Shown here: piece after piece, positions 1-12,500 of the stretch
Layout: every line of letters begins with the position of its first letter
Numbering within the stretch: the stretch's first letter is position 1
Origin: Carettochelys insculpta
Taxonomy: Eukaryota > Chordata > Testudines > Carettochelyidae
DNA: 64,000 nt
Assembly: GCF_033958435.1 (NCBI RefSeq)
Contig: NC_134141.1
Coordinates: 97,877,001 to 97,941,000, forward strand
Reading direction: 5' to 3'
Made by a program: the position numbers and the translations under genes
The notes under the pieces: generated by a model
Databases searched by the model: none
Told to the model about the DNA's origin: nothing
The model's input: only the letters and a program-made list of their open reading frames with translations

Positions 1-1139
1 ATACCGGAAAAAGCGCAATGAAAGAACAAGAACGTATACACTTGCTTTGTCAATTTTCAAAAGGCATTTGACATTATAGATCAGAAAGTGGCTTGGGTGG
101 TGTTGGAGTCATACAGAGTGGATAGCAGACTGATAACGGTTGTTGAAGGATATCAGTGACAATGCGGAGGCAGGAGTGAGAACATGCGGGGAGTTGGGAA
201 GCTGGTTTAAAACAAGTAGAGGTGTGAGACAAGGTGATGCAATACCACCAAGTATCTTCATCACACATCTGGAGAGAGAGATGGACAAAATCAAGGAAGA
301 GGTAGAATGGTTAAATGCATGCGGAAAGAGAATTAACAACTTGAGGTTCATGGATGACATCATTATCATTGAGGAAGATGAGGAGAAGCTAGCAAAAATG
401 GTGCAGGTGTTAAATGAAGACGGGAAGCGGTACGGACTGTTTATGAACATCGATAAAAACAATGGTATTTGGAGATATGGAAATAGGAAGGAAGATCAGC
501 GTTGATGGTATTGAACTTGAAAATGTAGAGAAGTTCACATATCTGGGGAGCAACATAATGTATGATCTAGATTGTAAAAAGGAAATAGTGACTAGAATAG
601 CGAAAGCAAGAGCGAGTTTTAAGGCAATGGATGAGATCTGAAAAAGCAAAGCAATTAGCTTAAGAACAAAGCAGAGCACCTTGAAAACGTGTGTATTCAG
701 CAGCATGTTGTACAGATGTGAGATATGGGTGATAACAAAAGATTCGAAAAGAAGAATATTGGCTTTCCAAAGGAGTTGTTATAGAAAAATTCTGAGAATA
801 GGATGGATGCAGAAGGTCACCAATGAGGAATTATATAGAAAGCTACAGCTGAAAGACAACCTGTTGCAGAAGGTTATAAACAGAAGCTACAACTATTTGG
901 GCATTTTTGCAGAGTGAGTGATGAACGAAAAATCAAGACCCTGTTATTCAGCATAATGGATGGTTTGAATAGGAGAGGCAGACCCCACAGAGAATGTATG
1001 GATGATATAGTAGATTGGGGTGGAGCTAGTCTACAGAAACCAAGCCACTCCGCACTGGACAGGGAAAGATGGAAGGAAATAGTGAGAGAGGCATCAGACA
1101 CAAACGGGCACTGAGCCCATAGTTATTGATGATGATGAT
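1..1139 (+). mobile_element. RTE-type LINE, 3' fragment
   Basis: This is the reverse transcriptase and C-terminal part of an RTE-clade LINE, entering at the window edge and ending in a (TGATGA)n tail near 1139. Visible pieces are QKAFDIIDQKV (about 60-95), the catalytic box FMDD at 347-358, [10 protein letters not shown] (about 530-560), and the terminal GRPHRECMDDIV and [18 protein letters not shown] (970-1114). The frame is broken by several indels and stops, so it is inactive. It matches the copy at 13409-16547 but lies in the opposite orientation. Confidence 0.9.
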
Positions 1140-1419
1140 GTTCTTTCTGGTAAGCTTATTGTTGTTTCAAATGACTCTGCAATGGAATGGGAGACCTTTT
1201 CCCCTGCTGCCTATCCTGGATTTACACACCTCCATTCAAGTGCTGGTCCACATCCTCCCTCCATGGTAGCATAGCATTCACAAACGGGTTATGTCTGAAG
1301 CCAGGGAGAGGGAGTTTCTGTTGACTGAACCAAGCAGTAATTCCCAGCTCAACAAACTGTGCTGGTCAAAGTCTCTAATATTTTTTTCCTAGCTAGAATC
1401 ACAGAACAAATACGCCATC

Positions 1420-1810
1420 TTCATCCTCCTTGACTGCCTTCAAGTTGACGATGGTCCTCCTCTTAAATTCTTATTCTCTTTGACTTCCAAGATACTGTCC
1501 TCTCCTGTGTTTCTTCCAGTCTCTCTAACTGGAGCCTCTCATCCATCTTACAGCTTTCTGTAGGAGTTCCACAAGGCTCTGCCTTCTCGTCCCCTTCTAC
1601 ATCTTATTTCTGGGTAATCTTAGACACAAACACAAATTCAACTGGCATCTCTGTGTTACTCTACTCCAGGCTTGTTTCCTTCTGTACTAACTAAAATCTC
1701 AGGCTGCCCTTCTGAAGTCTTCTGATGGGTGCCTATCTGTCAACTCAAAACATGGTAAAACAGAGCTCTTAATCTCCCCCATCCCATCCCCACTACTTTC
1801 TTTCTCATTT
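1420..1810 (+). mobile_element. Ancient LINE fragment, L2-like
   Basis: Decayed coding similarity is visible. The phrase GTAGGAGTTCCACAAGGCTC translates as a GVPQGS reverse transcriptase motif. Further on, AAAACAGAGCTCTTAATCTC matches the 'KTELLI' segment of vertebrate L2/CR1-type LINEs, and TCATTTACTGTGGACACCAC matches the segment after it. No open frame survives. The family name is by resemblance only. Confidence 0.6.
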
Positions 1811-4148
1811 ACTGTGGACACCACCACCACTGCCTGGAAAGCAGTGTTCTGGGGTGAAAACATAAATGTGCCGGCTTCCTACCTTCTGCTCCCACCTCCA
1901 CCCTCACAGCATTACAGTAGCATGGCAGGGAGAAGCATGTTGCAGAGCCACTTCCTTCCCCAGCCCTGTAGTTACTGGGATCTTCGGACCATTTGTTACC
2001 ATCAGAACAGATTACATATAATGCAGAGATGTGAATCTAACCAAAGCATTAACAGGAAACATGCCTGTCACCAGTGAAGAGAAACACTTCTATAAGCGTT
2101 GTGGTAGTTATGACAAACACAAAATCGGAGCAGTACCTGTTGTTGCACTTTAAAAACAGGATAGCTGACTTGGCAAATGACTGATTTATGGCCAATGCCC
2201 ATCTGACATGAGACTTCAGTCCCATCAGCCTGGAGGAAAAAACCCAGATATTAGCTTCTGCTACGAAATCAAGAGAATTCCCAAACATTACTTTTTTAAC
2301 GTGTCATCCACCAAATACTGCCAGATCCACCCACAATCCAGCTGTAGTTCCCTATGGGCTAGGAGGGGCAAACTACTGGCAGGCTGGGCAGGGGACATTT
2401 GGAGCAGGTCAGGTGATGAGTAGGAACACGACAGACTGGGAGTATGTAAATCCTCTGGCAAACTGCTTCTGTGCAATCAGTGCAGGTGACAACTTCCATG
2501 GGTCACCACAAAAGGTGTGGGGTAACCCAGCTCCACACCTCTGAGAAGGGCTGCCAGTCCTCTGCACTGCCTGGACCCAGGTGCTGCCCCCCCCAGACCC
2601 CAGTGCTTAGAGGTACATAGGGCATGTGGAGTGGCATTCGGACAGCAGTTTAGAGGATCCAGGGGTCTGGCTTCTACTGCTGCCTTTGACTTGCCAGGCC
2701 CCAGGGTAATTGACCTCTTCCTTCCCACATCTCCTCAGTGGGCCTGCATGCAATTGCTTATCTGTAATATCCCACAAGAAGGTTGCATTTAGAAACAAGG
2801 AATATAGATTGGAGGCCAGTAGTATATGCATTATTAGTAATGACCCCAAAGTGAACCTGAGAAGTCACCTGTTCTGGGTGTAGCAATACCTACAGCATCA
2901 ACTCTTACTGAGGTTTCAAGCTCAGAGTGGGGATTCCATCCCTGAGCCCTCACACAAAGCTAGTGGAAATGGGTCTTGTGCAGGGCACCAGATCTGATCC
3001 TTTCAGAAGATTAACCTAAATATGAACTTAAACTGAGGACCCTCCTTGAATGCTGGAGTTCATCTTCCATTGTCTTATTCCATGCAATTCTGGTTCTAGA
3101 CTCCTTTCTGCTCTGAAGCAGGACTCCCCTTTTCCCCCCACCCAGCGGGTATGGAGGAGAGAATGGATTTTCCTGAAGACTTAATTTTTTTGAAACCAAT
3201 GGATTTTTTTTAAAAGATCCATTTTCTTTTTTTGGATCTTTGTGAAATGGAATCATTGTGCTTGTGCAGTGCATTGGGGTCTGGATGTAAGGTGAATACC
3301 ATGGGGCCTGGCTATTTGCATATAGGAGAACATGGGTCTTGAGTAGGTCAGGGCAGGGCCAAAAGATGTGTCTTTTCATGAATGCTCCTATTCCTTCTTT
3401 TCTCACAACAGACAGCCTGGGAAGCATCCTGCATAAGATATTTTAACTACTGGAGTCTACTCGTCATATACCTCTCCAGTAGCAGCTTTTAACCTGTGCC
3501 AGGCATTGGGGTCTGGATTTTATCCTTCATTAAATAGTTGGGAGCAAGAGTTCAGATACATGATTTATTCCAGTCCCCAAAATAATCTGTAGCATTCTTT
3601 TTCACAAGAAAAAATCCATCAGAAGCATAGCTTCTGGTAGAGTGATCATCTTTGATCTGACTGCCTAGCTGAAACACATGACCTTGCCAGTAATGCTATT
3701 TCTAGTTCCAAAATCTGTGTTTTAAAACTCTGTCCATGTTACACACTTGATTTGTCAAGTATAAACTCTCTGTAGCATGGCAACAGTATTCAGAAGTGTA
3801 GCTGGGGGGTCAAGCAATAGATACATGATGCCACGTCCCAGGGTATGGAAAAAGTGATGATAATACTGAGGCAGACTCAGACCAGATGGACTGCCAGCAT
3901 TTTTGTTGAGCTGGCCATCTCCATCCTTGACCTCATTGAACTGAGATGCTCTGTTCAGTTCTGACTGCTAGTAAGAGACCTGAAAGATGATTTTGGTATC
4001 CTAGGGAATAAGTTGGGCAGGAGGGATACTTTGTACATCAGCCTTCACTAGGAAAACGGTACTAAAAAGAAAAACATTTCTCTGGGAAACCAGAAAAAAC
4101 ATAAATAATAATAGGAAAAGTTGAGAGGAGGTGAATATTTCTACATAC
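1811..4148. other. Intron 20 remainder, no gene seen
   Basis: This is non-coding sequence between the L2-like fragment and exon 20. It contains short open frames on both strands with no recognisable domain and no integrin exon 21. A partially repeat-like stretch lies at about 3840-3960. Confidence 0.6.
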
Positions 4149-4290
4149 TGGTAAAGAAGATGAAGCGAAAAACAAGTTATCTGAAAATGTAGCCTGGATT
4201 CTGGTATTGTAGGCATTCTCCTTTTTGTTCCTCAACTTCACACTGAATGTTAGCCTTCTGTTCTTGCTACTGACAATAAAGGGCTGTTTG
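4149..4290 (-). CDS. ITGA2: ITGA2 exon 20: thigh/calf transition
   Basis: This 142-base exon encodes [20 protein letters not shown] and ends with [26 protein letters not shown] and NLFFAS match human alpha-2. The acceptor is TTCAACAG|C and the donor is TTACCA|GTATGT. It is the most downstream exon I can place. Exon 21 was searched for in 1-4148 and not seen. Confidence 0.95.
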
Positions 4291-6500
4291 CTGTTGAAAA
4301 AGTGTTTGGTATTATAAATGTAGTAATTAGTGCAACTTCAGATCACTAAAAGGCATTATACTTCCATTAAGCAACAACGCAGATGAACTATCAATTTTCC
4401 AAGTCCTGGATACTTAAAGCTATAGCTTTCAAATAACTTTTTCCAATTGTTCTAAATAGTGTGAACTCATCTGTCAATACTGACCTGAATAAACACTTTC
4501 TGTAAAGCTGCATAACCTTGACTATGCATTACCAAGGATTTCATTAAGTTTTAATGTAGAAATGCTGTAATTCTCTTTAAAAGCAAAGTAACTGTAAGAA
4601 TTCAGTTGCCTTCCAACAGCGTCATGCATCTGTGCTTATAACAGTTTTTCGTCCTCTACTAGTAGTAGAAACTGCAATACTCTTTATATATTTTTTTCCA
4701 AAAAATATTTGCTGCATTGCAAAGAAACTCTTAAGTTTTTATTCAGAACACAAATGACTAAAATATGCTTTTGATAATAATCATTTTATTTAACACTTAC
4801 CCATCACCAGTTTTCTGTTGAACTTCAAGAACAAGATCAGAAATGCAGATTTCATCCTCACCACAGTCCTTAATGAAAGGGATCTACAGAAAGGGGGCTT
4901 TTTTATTTTTTCGTTTCAAATTATAATTAATGGATCATAACTGATTATTTCTAGCTTACATTTGTCACCTCTGGAGTAGCTTAATAATATTACCCCCATT
5001 TTACAGATGTCTCTGAGACCTAACAAGCACTAAGCCACTTTTATAAAGTTATGCAAAATTGGGAAATGAACCACATCCTTCTTGTGCCTTAACCATTAAA
5101 CTTCCCCCTTCATCTCTATGGTGTCAATGGGAGCAATGTTGGGGAAACACTGTGTGCTTTCAAACACTAATGTCCTATACTTACACTGTAGGCCACAGTG
5201 GAAGGAGAATATATGTCAAGGACAGGACTGGAGCCAGGATTCTTGAGGTTAATATCAATGCGCAGACTAAGTGAGTTTACAACATCAGAAGGCTCCTATA
5301 AAACACATAGATATTCGCTGGCAAGTGGCTGTACAGCAGATAATTTAAAACAGTATTACATATTGTCCCTTAATGATGATCAACATGACGTAAACAACAG
5401 AGACTAAAATTAAGTGTTGCCTCTCATTTTCTAATATTGCAGCATTGCTTCTTTTTAATCTTTTACTTCTTCCTGTGCTGGTCTGCTAAGCCATATTTCT
5501 GCAGAGTCTACTAGTGTCAGCATTTCCTTTTTAATACCCAGGGTTCATAGTGACTGTAATTGTTTATGTGACTCTGGAGCCTGGAAAGTCCCTGCTGTTG
5601 CTGTTTCAGTCTTACTTGCTTCCCCCACCACACTTTGCCATATATGGCAACTGGGTCCATAGGAATGACATAAGGAGAAACATTAAACATGTGGCGTGAG
5701 TCTCCCATCCTCTCCCCTTCCAGATTTCCTAGTAGTGAATGGCTTCTTCCCAGTTCGATGACAAACTAAGGTCTACACTAGACCTTAAGTTGACTGCAGA
5801 TACTCAGTTCTAGCTATGGCAATTGAGTAGCTAGAATCGATGTATTTGCAATCAATTTACCTGTCTGTCCTCACTGAGAGAGGTCAACAGGAGAGTTTCT
5901 TGCATCAACCTCCCTTACTCCTCATGATAGTGAGGAGTACAGTGGTCAACTGCTGACCCCAGATAGATGGATTTTGCACGTCTCTACCAGACACATGAAA
6001 TCAAACTCCAGAAGATCGACCCTGACTGGTTCAATCTTCTCAGAAGTGTAGGTATGGCCTAATTAAAACTCTCTCATCTCAACCTCTATGGCTGACAGCT
6101 CAGAAATGAGGCTGCATCAAGAGGTGGTGGGTGCAACGTACTGGCCCAAAACATTTGCCCTAATGGCAGTTAGGTGTATTAGGAAAGGAAGAAAACTTCA
6201 ATGGTAGCAAAGTTAACTGCCTGAAAATAGATAGGTTTACATTTTTTAAAGATTCTTTATTCAAGGCAGGAATAAAAGAACCAGTTCCCTGACACATCTC
6301 ATCACCATTCTCAGGATCAAGCAAGGGGTTTACTTCGTCTCTAGGAATTTCGCTGTTTCACTGTTATAAGCAAAATTGAGTGGGTGTTTTACCTCTGTAT
6401 ACCAGCTTGACTCATTTCCCGCAGCCCTTTTATGCAGCCTACTAGGGCTGGTACATACCAGAAGACTGCCTAAGTTGTTTACCTAGCTTTTTTAAAAAAA

Positions 6501-6531
<31 letters not shown>

Positions 6532-9500
6532 AATAATTATTATTATTATTAATAACCTTTCAACACTTCTATCTTTGAACAGCCAGCTATGGAGTTGTCC
6601 AGTCTGACTCCATTGAAATCATGGAGTTGAGGCAAAAATTATTGAATGAGGTTCTCTGGCCTCTATCAAAGTGATCAGACTAAATGATCATAATTGTCCC
6701 TTCCTGCCTTAATATCTAAGAATGTAAGTTTTGCCATTCACTTGCAGAGGTCCTGTATTTTTAAGCTGAAAAGTTAAACGGGTTTACTTAGATATTTAGT
6801 AAGATACTGACACTACCAAATAAAATTCTACTTTTGGGATGTAAAAGTCCTCCATTTCTTTCTTCAATGATTTAAGCCACATGAGAATGTTTGAGAATGC
6901 TTACCGGTACATTGAAGATGTGGTCAACACATGTCTCCGCAGAGCTTACAACAACATTTTTCTGCATATATCTCTCATTGTTTTCTTTGAATAATCCTCT
7001 AGAAGTTACTCTAGAAGACTGAAGATCAGCATCCAATGTTGCATTGTATCTGATATCTACAAAAGGAATATAACACATCTGTGTGGAGTCCAAATTTTGT
7101 TGCAGCTCCCACCAAAATCAGGCTTCACTATTATAGAACAACTGGTTGTGCCATAAAAAATCTGAAGTATTTTATTGCTTCTGTAGCTTGCTAAACATAA
7201 AGCTTGTTCAAAAGTGACAAATCAATCAAATATATACTGAGACTACAGAAGTATGTAACCTGAGCAACGGGTCACTCTGCAAGGCCAGGAATACACCAAA
7301 TACAGATGTTTTGCAATCATATCTCAGATCTCTCAGTGTGCCAGTCTATTTTATTGTCCAGCATCCCAGGGATGCCAAACAATAAAGCTTGTACTGTCCA
7401 ACTGATCTGGTGAGTTCTGACAATACTGAATTATAAGTCCTTAAAGGGCACTTATATCATTTTTCTATTTCCTTCATTTCTTAAAAATAGTGATGGACAA
7501 GTCTATTGAAAGACCCAAAATTGGGCTGCAATTTTTTAAAAAATTATGTAGTTTGGACTCTCCTGTCTAATTTTCTTTTCTTGTTACTCAAGACTACATC
7601 TACACTAGAGGGTTTTGTCAACAAACTCACAGCGTGTCTACACACAAAATGCATTTTGTTGTCAGAAACTGTAGAAAAAAAGCCATGTAGATGCTCTGGG
7701 GGACCCTTTTGTTGACAGTTTTGTTGGAACATCTTTTCCAACACACTTCTGTTGACAGATGTTTCTAGTGTAGACATATCCAAGAAGCACTTCTGTCTGC
7801 TCACATCAGAGGAAGCAGCATGTTCAGTATGAGAAGTTTAGCAGGGAGAGAAAAATTTTGTTGAAGAGAGAAGATATGATCATTGCTACTGCTTGAAACA
7901 GCAGAATGGAAACAAGCCCTGTACCCCAGCCAGCTTCTGAACTGACTCCTTTACTTCTCCAAACTGATCAAAGTTGATGACAGGATTGGCATACAGCTGA
8001 AAGACAACCTGGGAGCTCAGCACAGTAAAATTAGTCTCTGAGATCCCATGCCTTTACTCTCTCTCTCCCTGATGGCACTTCATGATGCTAAGAAGACAGT
8101 CTTGACAACTCTGCACTCTTTTCAATACATTTCCTTTCTCACTTTTCAAAGACAATAGGTCAAGGATAACCACTGTGATTTAAAGAAAAACAAAGAAGCA
8201 ACCCTTCACCCACTATATAAATTTATAGTGATTTCTTCTTTCATAGGCTTGGAATCTAATATTTGTTTTTGATTTTCCTCAGTATATCTGAATTACAACT
8301 TTACTTGACTTAAACCCTTGTACTCTGAGTGGAACACAGGTCATTTACAGGTCTCCTCCATTTCACTCTGTCGTGGGACAAAACTTCTAGCTGACTCCAG
8401 GAGTACTCCAGTTTTTGTCCTTCATCTCAACAGATCTTCTCCATGTTGTCTGAGGTCTTCCTCTTTTATGTTTTCCTTGCAGGTTTCATTTGAGATCTTG
8501 ACAGACTATGCTGGACTTTCAACCTAATTCATGTAAGCAGTATCTGAGGTATTCTTACCCACTTGCTTAATTCCATGAGCAGGTCTAAATTTGGCCGTGA
8601 AACATATTTTGACTGCTATCTCCGTGTTCTTGTTTAGCAGACTGATTTTCTCAGGCATAAATGAGGCTCTTATGGACACATTTGCAATGCTTTGTGACCT
8701 GAAACAAAAAGACGTGGCTATATATGATTTCAAGGATCCTCAGTAAATCAGAAACTTAGTTCTGGGATAGGCCTATCTGTGATTATAATGTTTTTATATT
8801 GGTCTCCACTGTAAAATTTCCCATCATGCCAGCCTGGTTCCAGTTATCTTTCTTTGATCAACTTATTGTTTTCCATAGCTGTCTTAAGTCTCCTTGATGT
8901 TGTCACATTAACTAACACAGCATGGGAAATTTATGCTCAATTAATACTAACACTCAATATTTTAAATAATTTTTCATAAGACAGTAATACACAATCAAGT
9001 CTTTGTATTTCTCCGTAGGGAAAACTGCTCATGTTCTTTTAGAAAAGTCACTACCTTAATTTGGGAGCAGAGCAACTACATTTCTTCTCAATTATTTTTT
9101 GTGAAAAAAGTGTAACTGTCATATTAATTGGTCAAGATTCCAAAGAACCATTTTGAAGAACTAAAAACATATTGCCAGGCAAATTCAAGATGATGCTTTG
9201 TTAACAACTAATTTTCTTTTTTGTATTTTACAATTCACACATGGATACTTCAATTATCTTTATTTTCATCAAGCCAGGTCAAATTCTAGAGAAAAGCAGA
9301 GATATGAATACCTGTTATAGATGAAACTAAAATAAATTTACACATGGAATGCTTAATGACATAAACAGGCATTCCATTGTGGCTAAAAGAAATTAGATCA
9401 TCATTAATTTTTAATACTAGATAATTTGATTTTATTATGCAAACAAGAGGTGGCAATTTATTTATGTTTTTAATTCTGTTACTAGTGCAAACTCATATTT

Positions 9501-12500
9501 CCTAATATGTCTCTATAATATCCTTAGGGAGATGTGGTGAGGAGATAGATAACTGAGGAATGAATCTATTTATCAATTTGCGTCTCAACTTAGCAGCACC
9601 ATACAATGTGATGCACACATTAGGTGTGTCTACACCAGGGGAGGCCAGCCCGTGGCTCTTTGAGCTTTTAAATGTGGCTCCTCAGAGCTGCATGCTGGGG
9701 GTGCCATGCCAATACCGCATATGCACCCTGCGCTTAGCGGTGAAATGCATGGCAGCAGTGGTGGCACAGTGGCGGCTCCTCCTTAGAGCCACATGTTGGG
9801 AGTGCCGCCTGCCTACTTTGCACACATGCCCCACCACTTGGTGGGAGAAGAACATGGTGGCAGCAGTGGCGATGGCTCCAGCAAGTTGCCAGCATGGAAT
9901 TAGAGCAAGTGGGAGCCTGGGGGTGCCTGGCTCTTGGGGGGTGGTGTGCAGCTTCCCTTATGAGGGTGACTGCTTGGTCTAGGGGGTATGAACCTCATTT
10001 CAAGTGTGAGAGGGCCTGGGTTCAAGTCGCACACAAGCCTTTTTGGGGGAAGGAGGAGGTCAGTGGTTTGAGCAATGGCCTGCTAAACCCAGGGTTCTAA
10101 GTTTAATCATTGAAGGGTCTGTTTAGGGATCTGGGACAAAGAGATTAAAAAAAAATCTGTTTGGGATGGTGATAGGTCCTGCTTTAAGTGGAGGGGACTG
10201 GACTCAATGACCTCTGAAGGTCCCTTCCAGTTCTATGAGATACATATATATCCATATTAAAAAAAAAGAAAGGTGAGGGGAGGGCACTGAGCCACATACG
10301 ATATGTTTATTTTTATCTATATATATATTTTTTATATCTATCTATCTATATATATATATATAAAATATAAATGTAAATAAATATATAATATATGGCTCTT
10401 TGCACTCTATCCACCACTATTTTGGCTCTTCTTCTCTAACTGGTTGGCCACCCCTGAACTGCACAGCAAAGAAAATCCCATGGCTGGCCTGTACCAGCCA
10501 AACTGGGCTCACAGGATTGCAGCTGTTTCATTGGGGTGTAGACATCCAAACTTGGACTGGGACCCCGTGGGCCTGGAGAGTCACAGAGCTTGGGATTCAG
10601 CCCGAGCCTGGGAGTCTACTCAGCAATGAAATGGCCCCAAAGCCAAGTTGTCTGGCATGGGCCAGTCACAGATGTCTAGTTGCTATAAACATATGGCTTT
10701 GGAAAGCACAATATTTGTGGCTTGTGTTCTTTTCTTTATGTGATTAAACTCATAAACTGTCTTGGCAGATAAGTGTTGTCCACAGGACAAAAAAACTTAA
10801 TTTTGTCAGAAGCAGATGTCAATTTTATTTCACTGCTCTATTTGCTTACTTTATAGAACAGCTCTTCAAAACAGCCACGTCCATTGTTCCTATGGCAACT
10901 AAAAGTAGCATCAATCCAACAATATTTTTCAACTAGATATTAGCATAACCATGATAAACGAACCACGTTATTGCCATACACATGCGATAGGCGGGGGAGT
11001 AGGGAGGAACAGTTTGGAGCATTTTTTGCCATTTCATTAAACAAATGCACTATTTGTATCAAAAACATTAAAACTCTATCTGACCAATATAATTGACTAA
11101 CCAGAGCTGAACCACATTTCCATTAGCACCAACAGACACATCAGTAATGTTATCGCTGTTTAAGTCTATATGGCCATCTACTGATCTTCCAAAGTATTGG
11201 AGTTGCTGTCCGAAAGCAGAATCTGACCCTAAAATTTTCTAGAAAAATAGAGCTTGATTATTGACAAACAGCAGCATAAGCATTTGATTTTCACAGTTAT
11301 TCTATTAGTATGCCACATATTTGTTTAGACAAATTCTTTTGTGGATGGAGTCTCTATTACTGGTAAGGGTCCCTTCTTCTGTAACAGTAAAGATTTCTTT
11401 TTAATCTTGGAAGCAAACTGACCAAGCAGACAGATTGCTGCATGCCAACAGGTCATTATTAAAAAGCTTTATTTCCATCTCACATCAATCAATTTTCAAG
11501 GATTAGGAAAATAAACAAATCTTCTAACAAAACTTTTTTTGCATCGGGACAATTCGCATGAGAAAAAACACACTACAGTATTATTTTAATCTATAGGATT
11601 TGAATACTTAATTCCCATTTGTGCCTTTCAAAGTCTTTTCCTTAAATATTATATTTCTAAAACTTCCACATTTGGAATTAACCCGATATTTTCTGGTGTG
11701 CATCAACCCTAAAATCTTTTCTGGAAACAAGTCAACTTGATGCACAAGAGTAAAAATACAGATATAATGGGATCTGGCTAGGCTTCCTCCAACAAATGTT
11801 CATAACACTTGTCTCCGTGCCCCTAGATATCAGTTGCACAAGTGTTTTCCTGGGAGCGTTTAGTTTGGCATATGGTGGAATTAAAAGAAGTGGTGCTGAA
11901 AACAGCCAACAAAAGACGGCGGAACTTGACGTTGTCAGGCCTGCTGATGGCGGGGGGACGGGTAAAGGTGGGGGCTGGTGCAGACACAAAGGGGGCAGTT
12001 GCTCCTGGGCCCAGTGTCTCTCTGTGCATGGCTCTGAGGAAGCACTGGGGGGAACCCCATCAGGATTGACTGCTCTAAGCCCTGCCCCTTCTGCCTTTGG
12101 CCACACCTTGTTCAGGGCATAGAGGCAGACCCCCCTATCCCCATTGGTCCTGCACGGCTGTCAGCGCTGGTGGGCAGAGTAGTTAATGGAGATGAAACAC
12201 CCACTAAAAAAAAACCCTCATATCAAATCTTTCATTTTGATTCTAGCCGAATTTTGTATCTCATCACAAGCCTCTGAATAAGTACTAGGTAACAAAGTTA
12301 TTTACCTGTGAATATTTGGTACGTATGGTCCTTAGATTGCCATTGTAAATGTAAATGGCTCCAGAGTTCTGATTTTCTAAAGGTGCACCTATTATCACAT
12401 CATTAAAACCATCCAAATCAACATCTGAAAGGGTTGCAATAGCAGATCCAAACTGAGCATCTTCTAACCCTTGCGGACCTTCTAAGAGTTCTGGTTGATC

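Larger units (their letters stand above)
9636..10456. mobile_element. hAT-like DNA transposon with nested insertions
   Basis: The ends are CAGGGGAGGCCAGCC at 9636 and GGTTGGCCACCCCTG at 10456, an imperfect terminal inverted repeat of hAT style. Just inside both ends lies 'tggctctt'. The 8 bp flanks (gtctacac and aactgcac) are partly alike, compatible with a decayed 8 bp target duplication. The interior holds a tRNA-Pro-like sequence, a Cry I-type SINE and a (TA)n tract. No transposase is recognisable. Confidence 0.75.

Noticed and set aside
3011..3427. 138-codon minus-strand frame
   Set aside because: No domain or exon signal is recognisable, and it sits in intron 20 without splice or codon evidence.
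1..4148. Search for ITGA2 exon 21
   Set aside because: No in-frame segment with flanking splice signals matching the expected protein was found.
4001..4216. 71-codon minus-strand frame
   Set aside because: It overlaps exon 20 in a different frame; the real product is read from 4149-4290.
9560..9982. 140-codon plus-strand frame
   Set aside because: It runs into the hAT-like element and its tRNA-like insert; no protein similarity.
11732..12122. Overlapping frames on both strands in a GC-rich island
   Set aside because: Frames open on both strands reflect base composition; no domain is visible.
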